A program made the position numbers and the translations under genes. The notes under the pieces were generated by a model, which searched no databases, had not been told where the DNA came from, and saw nothing but the letters and a program-made list of their open reading frames with translations. From an uncultured Paracoccaceae bacterium (lineage in GTDB: Bacteria; Pseudomonadota; Alphaproteobacteria; Rhodobacterales; Rhodobacteraceae), in assembly GCA_937872465.1 (NCBI GenBank), contig CALMSR010000057.1:1-64000 (forward strand): DNA of 64,000 nucleotides. The letters are read 5' to 3'. Positions 57,539-64,000 of this stretch are shown here, piece by piece (the stretch's first letter is position 1; each line of letters begins with the position of its first letter).

Positions 57539-59491
57539 ATGACCCGGACGATCGCGGTGCTCGGTGCTTCGAATACCGGCAAGTCGACGCTGGTCGACCG
57601 GATGTGCGAACGGGAGGGCCAGCCGCAGCCCGCCGCCGGCCCCGGCGAGATGCGCGTCGCCAGCTTCACCCATCTCGGCGACGCGTGGCAGGCGATCGAC
57701 ACGCCGGGCTCCATCGAGTTCCTGCACGTGGCCAGCGACGCGCTGCTGGCCGCCGATGCCGCCGTCGTCTGCGTGGCGCCGGAGCCCGGGGGCGCCGTGC
57801 TCGCCGCGCCCTATCTCCGGGCGGTCGAGCGCGCCGGCACGCCGTCGATCATCTTCATCAACCGGATCGACGAGGCCACCGGCCGGGTGCGCGACATCGT
57901 CGCGGCGCTGCAGGAATACGTGGCGCATCCGATCCTCCTGCGCCAGATCCCGATCCGCGACGCCGATCACGTCGTCGGCGCGGTCGATCTGGTCTCCGAA
58001 CGCGCGTGGGAATACCGCGAGGGCGCCCCCTCCCAACTCGTCGAGATCCCCGCAGGCATGATCGAGCGCGAGCATGCCGCCCGCGACGAATTGCTCGAGC
58101 ATCTCGCGGATTTCGACGATGCCCTGCTCGAGCAGCTGATCGAGGACCGCAGCCCGCCGAGCGAGGCGGTCTTCGCGCTCTGCGCCCGCGTGCTCGCGGA
58201 GAACCGGGTGATCGAGGCGCTGATCGGATCGGGAAGCCACGGCAACGGTATCATGCGCGTGCTCAAGGCCCTGCGCCACGAGGCGCCGGGACCTTCCGTG
58301 CTCCGGGAGCGGCTGCAGCTCCAGGCCGGCCTCGACGAGGCGCCGCCGGCGGTGATCTTTTCCGGGGCCTATCGCAAGCACATGGGCAAGACCCTGCTTC
58401 TGCGTGCGCTGGAGGATCTTCCCGCGACCCGCGCGCTGGGCGGCCGCGCCCCGGGCCAGATGAGCCCGGCCGATCCGCGCGACAGCCATCATCTCGACAT
58501 GGTCCCGGCCGGCACGATCGTCATGACCGTCAAGGCCGACCACCTCGCGCCGGGCCGCATCGCCACCCAGGAGGCGCTCGTGCCCGCCCCGGCCTGGCGC
58601 GACGGGCAGGAGCCGGGCCTGCACCGCATCCTCGCGCCCAAGGCCGAGCGCGACAGCGTCAAGGTCTCGGGTGCGCTCGCCGTGCTCGCGGAAGGCGATT
58701 CCGGGCTCACGGTCACCCAGGATCCGGCCACCGGCGGCGCCCTGGTGGGCGCCCAGGGGCCGCTGCACCTGCGTGTGCTGCGCGCCCGGCTGCAGGAGGC
58801 CTTCGGGCTCGAGGTCGAGGAGGTCGTCCCGAGCCCCGCCTATCGCGAGACCATCGCCAAGACCTCCGAGATCGCCTATCGCCACAAGAAGCAGACCGGC
58901 GGCGCCGGCCAGTTCGCCGATGTCAAGCTGGTGGTCGCGCCGGGGCAGCGCGGCACGGGCTTCGCCTTCAACGAGGTGGTCAAGGGCGGCGCGGTGCCGC
59001 GGAACTACATCCCCGCCGTCGAGGCCGGCGCCCAGGACGCCATGGCCCGCGGACCGCTCGGCTTCCCGGTGGTCGATGTCGCGGTGACGCTGACCGACGG
59101 GCTGCACCACCCGGTCGACAGTTCGGAGATGGCCTTCCGCATCGCCGGCCGCCGCGGCGTCGCGGACGCGCTCAAATCCGCCGGGCCGGTGCTGCTGCAG
59201 CCGATCTTCAAGGTGTCGATCCACGCGCCCGCGCTCTTCACCGGTGCGCTCGGTCCCATCATCGCCTCGAACCACGGCCAGGTGCTCGGCTTCGAGGCCA
59301 ATCCGGAGGCCAAGGGCTGGGAGATCTACCAGGCGATGATCCCCGGCGCCGCCCTGCCGGGCTTCGCGAACGACATCCGTGCCGCAACCCAGGGCGTCGG
59401 CCATTTCGAATCGGCCTTCGACCATTACGAGGAGCTGCACGGCAAGGCGGCGGACCGGATCGTCAACGAGCACGCCGCCGAGCCCGCCTGA
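57539..59491 (+). CDS. EF-G-like translational GTPase paralogue with degenerate G domain
   Basis: The 650-residue protein follows the EF-G layout (G domain, domain II, III, IV with SPAYRETIAKTSEIAYRHKKQTGGAGQFA, V). The P-loop GASNTGKST (9-17) is intact. The G3 motif is DTPGS (54-58), where EF-G has DTPGH, so the catalytic histidine is Ser58. Only some 36 residues separate P-loop and G3, without the switch I RGITI block, and G4 is NRID for NKxD. GTP hydrolysis is thus probably weak or lost. The start ATG at 57539 follows GGGGGAGGAT. It is a separate paralogue; the true fusA is not in the window. Confidence 0.85.
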   Translation: MTRTIAVLGASNTGKSTLVDRMCEREGQPQPAAGPGEMRVASFTHLGDAWQAIDTPGSIEFLHVASDALLAADAAVVCVAPEPGGAVLAAPYLRAVERAGTPSIIFINRIDEATGRVRDIVAALQEYVAHPILLRQIPIRDADHVVGAVDLVSERAWEYREGAPSQLVEIPAGMIEREHAARDELLEHLADFDDALLEQLIEDRSPPSEAVFALCARVLAENRVIEALIGSGSHGNGIMRVLKALRHEAPGPSVLRERLQLQAGLDEAPPAVIFSGAYRKHMGKTLLLRALEDLPATRALGGRAPGQMSPADPRDSHHLDMVPAGTIVMTVKADHLAPGRIATQEALVPAPAWRDGQEPGLHRILAPKAERDSVKVSGALAVLAEGDSGLTVTQDPATGGALVGAQGPLHLRVLRARLQEAFGLEVEEVVPSPAYRETIAKTSEIAYRHKKQTGGAGQFADVKLVVAPGQRGTGFAFNEVVKGGAVPRNYIPAVEAGAQDAMARGPLGFPVVDVAVTLTDGLHHPVDSSEMAFRIAGRRGVADALKSAGPVLLQPIFKVSIHAPALFTGALGPIIASNHGQVLGFEANPEAKGWEIYQAMIPGAALPGFANDIRAATQGVGHFESAFDHYEELHGKAADRIVNEHAAEPA

Positions 59492-59556
59492 GCAGGGGAG
59501 CGGCGGACCCGGTCCGAGAACCGGAGCCGCCGGAGGGGCGTCGCGCGCCGGCCTGC

Positions 59557-60915
59557 CTATTCGGCCGGGTTGGGATGCGCGTGCGGATGGGGCGTATGCA
59601 TCTCCTCGACGTGGATCTCGTCGCCGACGATCATGCCGGCATCCGGGTCCTCGTAGACGGAAAGGTCGAACTCCCCTTCGGTCTTGGCGACGATGGCGGT
59701 CACGACCGCGTCGCCGGTGATGTTGACCGCGGTGCGGATCATGTCCATCAGCCGGTCGACGCCGATGATCAGCGCGATGCCCTCGATCGGCAGGCCGACC
59801 TGGGTCAGCACCATCGTCAGCATCACCAGCCCGACGCCCGGCACGCCCGCGGTGCCGATGGAGGCGAGCACCGCCATGGCGATCACCGTCAGATAGCCGC
59901 CGAGGCCGAGATCGATGCCGTAGACATTGGCGAGGAACACGGTCGCCACGCCCTGCATGATCGCGGTGCCGTCCATGTTGATCGTCGCGCCGAAGGGCAC
60001 CGTGAACGAGGCTACCGAATTGTTCGCCCCCATGCGTTCGGTGACGCAGCGCAGGGTCACCGGGATCGTCGCGTTGGAACTCGCCGTCGAGAAGGCGAAG
60101 ATTTGCGCCGGGCGGATCTTGCGGATGAAGGTGATCGGGTTGAGCCCCGAGAACACCTTGAGGATGATCATCAGCGTGACGAAGAGATGCAGGAACAGCG
60201 CCCCCACCAGCGTCACGACATAGGCCATCACCGGGATGAAGAGATCGATCCCCTGTTCGGCGAAGGTCTTGGCGATCAGGCAGAAGACGCCGTAGGGCGC
60301 GAAAGCCATGACGATGACGACGACCTTCATCATCAGCTCGTTCATGTACTGGCAGCCCTCGTAGAAGCCTTCCGAGGCGTCGCCCAGCATGAGCGCGGCT
60401 ATGCCGAGCACGATGGCGTAGAAGATGATCTGCAGCATGTCGCCATTGGCGAAGGCCGAGATCGGATTGGTCGGAATGATGCCGGCAAAGACATCCCAGA
60501 CCGAGGGCGCCTCGGCGCCGGTCACGCCGGAGGTGTCGACCCCGGCCATGTCGAAGCCCTGGCCCGGCCCGATCAGGAGCGCGAGCGCGATGGCTACCGC
60601 GATGGCGATGGCGGTGGTGAAGATGTAGAGCGCCAGCGACTTGCCGCCGACCCGCCCCAGCACCCGGATGTCGCCGATCCCCATCACGCCGCAGAGCAGC
60701 GAGAATAGCACCAGCGGCACGACCAGCATCTTGAGCGCGTTCACGAACATTGTGCCGATCATGGCGAAGAGGCCGCCGATGATATGGGTGTTGATGAACG
60801 CAGAATCGACCATGTTGAAGACGACCCCGACGATCAGACCGAGCACCATCCCGGCCATCACCTTCGCCGTCAGGGACATCCCGCGTCCCGTTCCTCCGCT
60901 TGCTTCGCTCGCCAT
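59557..60915 (-). CDS. Dicarboxylate/amino acid:cation symporter (DAACS family)
   Basis: The 452-residue protein has about eight membrane segments and the family blocks AFSTASSNATIPVTLRC (serine-rich loop), NMDGTAIMQGVATVFLAN and VDRLMDMIRTAVNITGDAV of the GltP/DctA type. It takes up glutamate, aspartate or C4-dicarboxylates with sodium or protons. The C-terminus has a histidine-rich tail (HTPHPHAHPNPAE). The start at 60915 follows GGAGGCCGAA. It converges with the EF-G-like gene. Confidence 0.92.
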   Translation of the reverse strand: MASEASGGTGRGMSLTAKVMAGMVLGLIVGVVFNMVDSAFINTHIIGGLFAMIGTMFVNALKMLVVPLVLFSLLCGVMGIGDIRVLGRVGGKSLALYIFTTAIAIAVAIALALLIGPGQGFDMAGVDTSGVTGAEAPSVWDVFAGIIPTNPISAFANGDMLQIIFYAIVLGIAALMLGDASEGFYEGCQYMNELMMKVVVIVMAFAPYGVFCLIAKTFAEQGIDLFIPVMAYVVTLVGALFLHLFVTLMIILKVFSGLNPITFIRKIRPAQIFAFSTASSNATIPVTLRCVTERMGANNSVASFTVPFGATINMDGTAIMQGVATVFLANVYGIDLGLGGYLTVIAMAVLASIGTAGVPGVGLVMLTMVLTQVGLPIEGIALIIGVDRLMDMIRTAVNITGDAVVTAIVAKTEGEFDLSVYEDPDAGMIVGDEIHVEEMHTPHPHAHPNPAE

Positions 60916-61175
60916 TTCGGCCTCCACCGTTGGTTCCCACTTGCGCGCATTGTGACAGATCCCGCGCGAAATTGACACCCTGAGCGAGTCCGAAAACGGT
61001 CCGGTCAATCGGCGCGCGAGCGCAGCGGCCCGAATCCGGCCATCAGGCACCGTGAGCATGGCCAGGAAGCTCGCGGCGCGGTGTGGCCGAAATCGGCGTA
61101 CCGCCGCCGCGATAGCCGATCCAGGCAGCCCTCGCGACGGCGGCGGGGGTCCGGACAAGGCCCCGAGGCCGCGGC
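60916..61175. other. Intergenic region between uvrA and the symporter gene
   Basis: This 260-bp stretch must carry the symporter promoter. I see no gene, no alphaproteobacterial LexA-type GTTC-N7-GTTC box and no clear terminator of uvrA. Confidence 0.4.

Positions 61176-64000
<2,825 letters not shown>

Noticed and set aside
57326..60940. Long minus-strand frame across the EF-G-like gene and the symporter
   Set aside because: It runs antisense to one clear gene and out of frame with another; no motifs are present.
60916..61175. LexA operator near uvrA
   Set aside because: This gap is downstream of uvrA and contains no GTTC-N7-GTTC box; the uvrA promoter lies beyond the right edge.

Overview
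This 64 kb window is chromosomal DNA from a high-GC alphaproteobacterium, most probably of the order Rhodobacterales. The evidence is the gene content and order: clpX-clpP-tig, glnB-glnA, a Suf cluster led by an IscR with one cysteine, a DksA homologue with one cysteine, a DUF2927 lipoprotein gene between moxR and a CoxE-type VWA gene, and a metal-binding HemB without the zinc cysteines. This assignment is inferred from protein features alone; no rRNA gene is present.

Layout. 1-3139: clpX (cut by the left edge), clpP, trigger factor and a tRNA-Leu(TAG), all on the minus strand. 3410-5262: glnB-glnA with a terminator. 5264-8074: divergent Sir2 deacylase and parE. 8177-13313: the most accessory-looking stretch, with a TPR protein of five 47-residue repeats, an orphan RTX protein, a nuclease lipoprotein and a small exported protein. 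13334-17978: DksA, then MoxR, a phasin-like protein, a DUF2927 lipoprotein, a 56-residue membrane protein and a CoxE-like VWA protein. 18336-21211: acyl-CoA synthetase-like gene, WYL regulator, DUF1127 protein. 21262-26499: mfd, a membrane protein and hemB. 26962-31078: SYLF lipoprotein, an ArsR-SRPBCC pair and a penicillin-acylase-family enzyme. 31168-33852: a 3-hydroxyisobutyrate dehydrogenase-like enzyme, rpe and an AI-2E-type transporter.

33877-42122 (minus) is a ten-gene iron-sulfur assembly operon: iscR, a NifS/IscS-type desulfurase, sufB, two small membrane proteins, sufC, sufD, two multi-span membrane proteins and sufS. Most junctions overlap or nearly touch, so co-transcription is likely. 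42284-53361 is housekeeping: alpha/beta hydrolase, LysE exporter, HAD phosphatase, EEP-family protein, anmK, tyrS, aminotransferase, two cyclophilins, SnoaL-like protein, coaD, CBS protein and a LysR regulator. 53589-57129 is a valine-catabolism cluster (mmsA, an enoyl-CoA hydratase/isomerase-family gene, mmsB), followed by a 28-residue membrane ORF, a degenerate EF-G-like protein, a dicarboxylate symporter and uvrA (cut by the right edge).

No insertion sequence, prophage, CRISPR array or recognisable defence island is visible. The least explained signals are: a dispersed intergenic element found four times, each pointing at the next start codon from 77-120 bp upstream; the tandem-repeat TPR protein; the EF-G paralogue that has lost its catalytic histidine and switch I; membrane proteins embedded in the Suf operon; very short membrane ORFs; and several clear palindromic operators next to small regulators.
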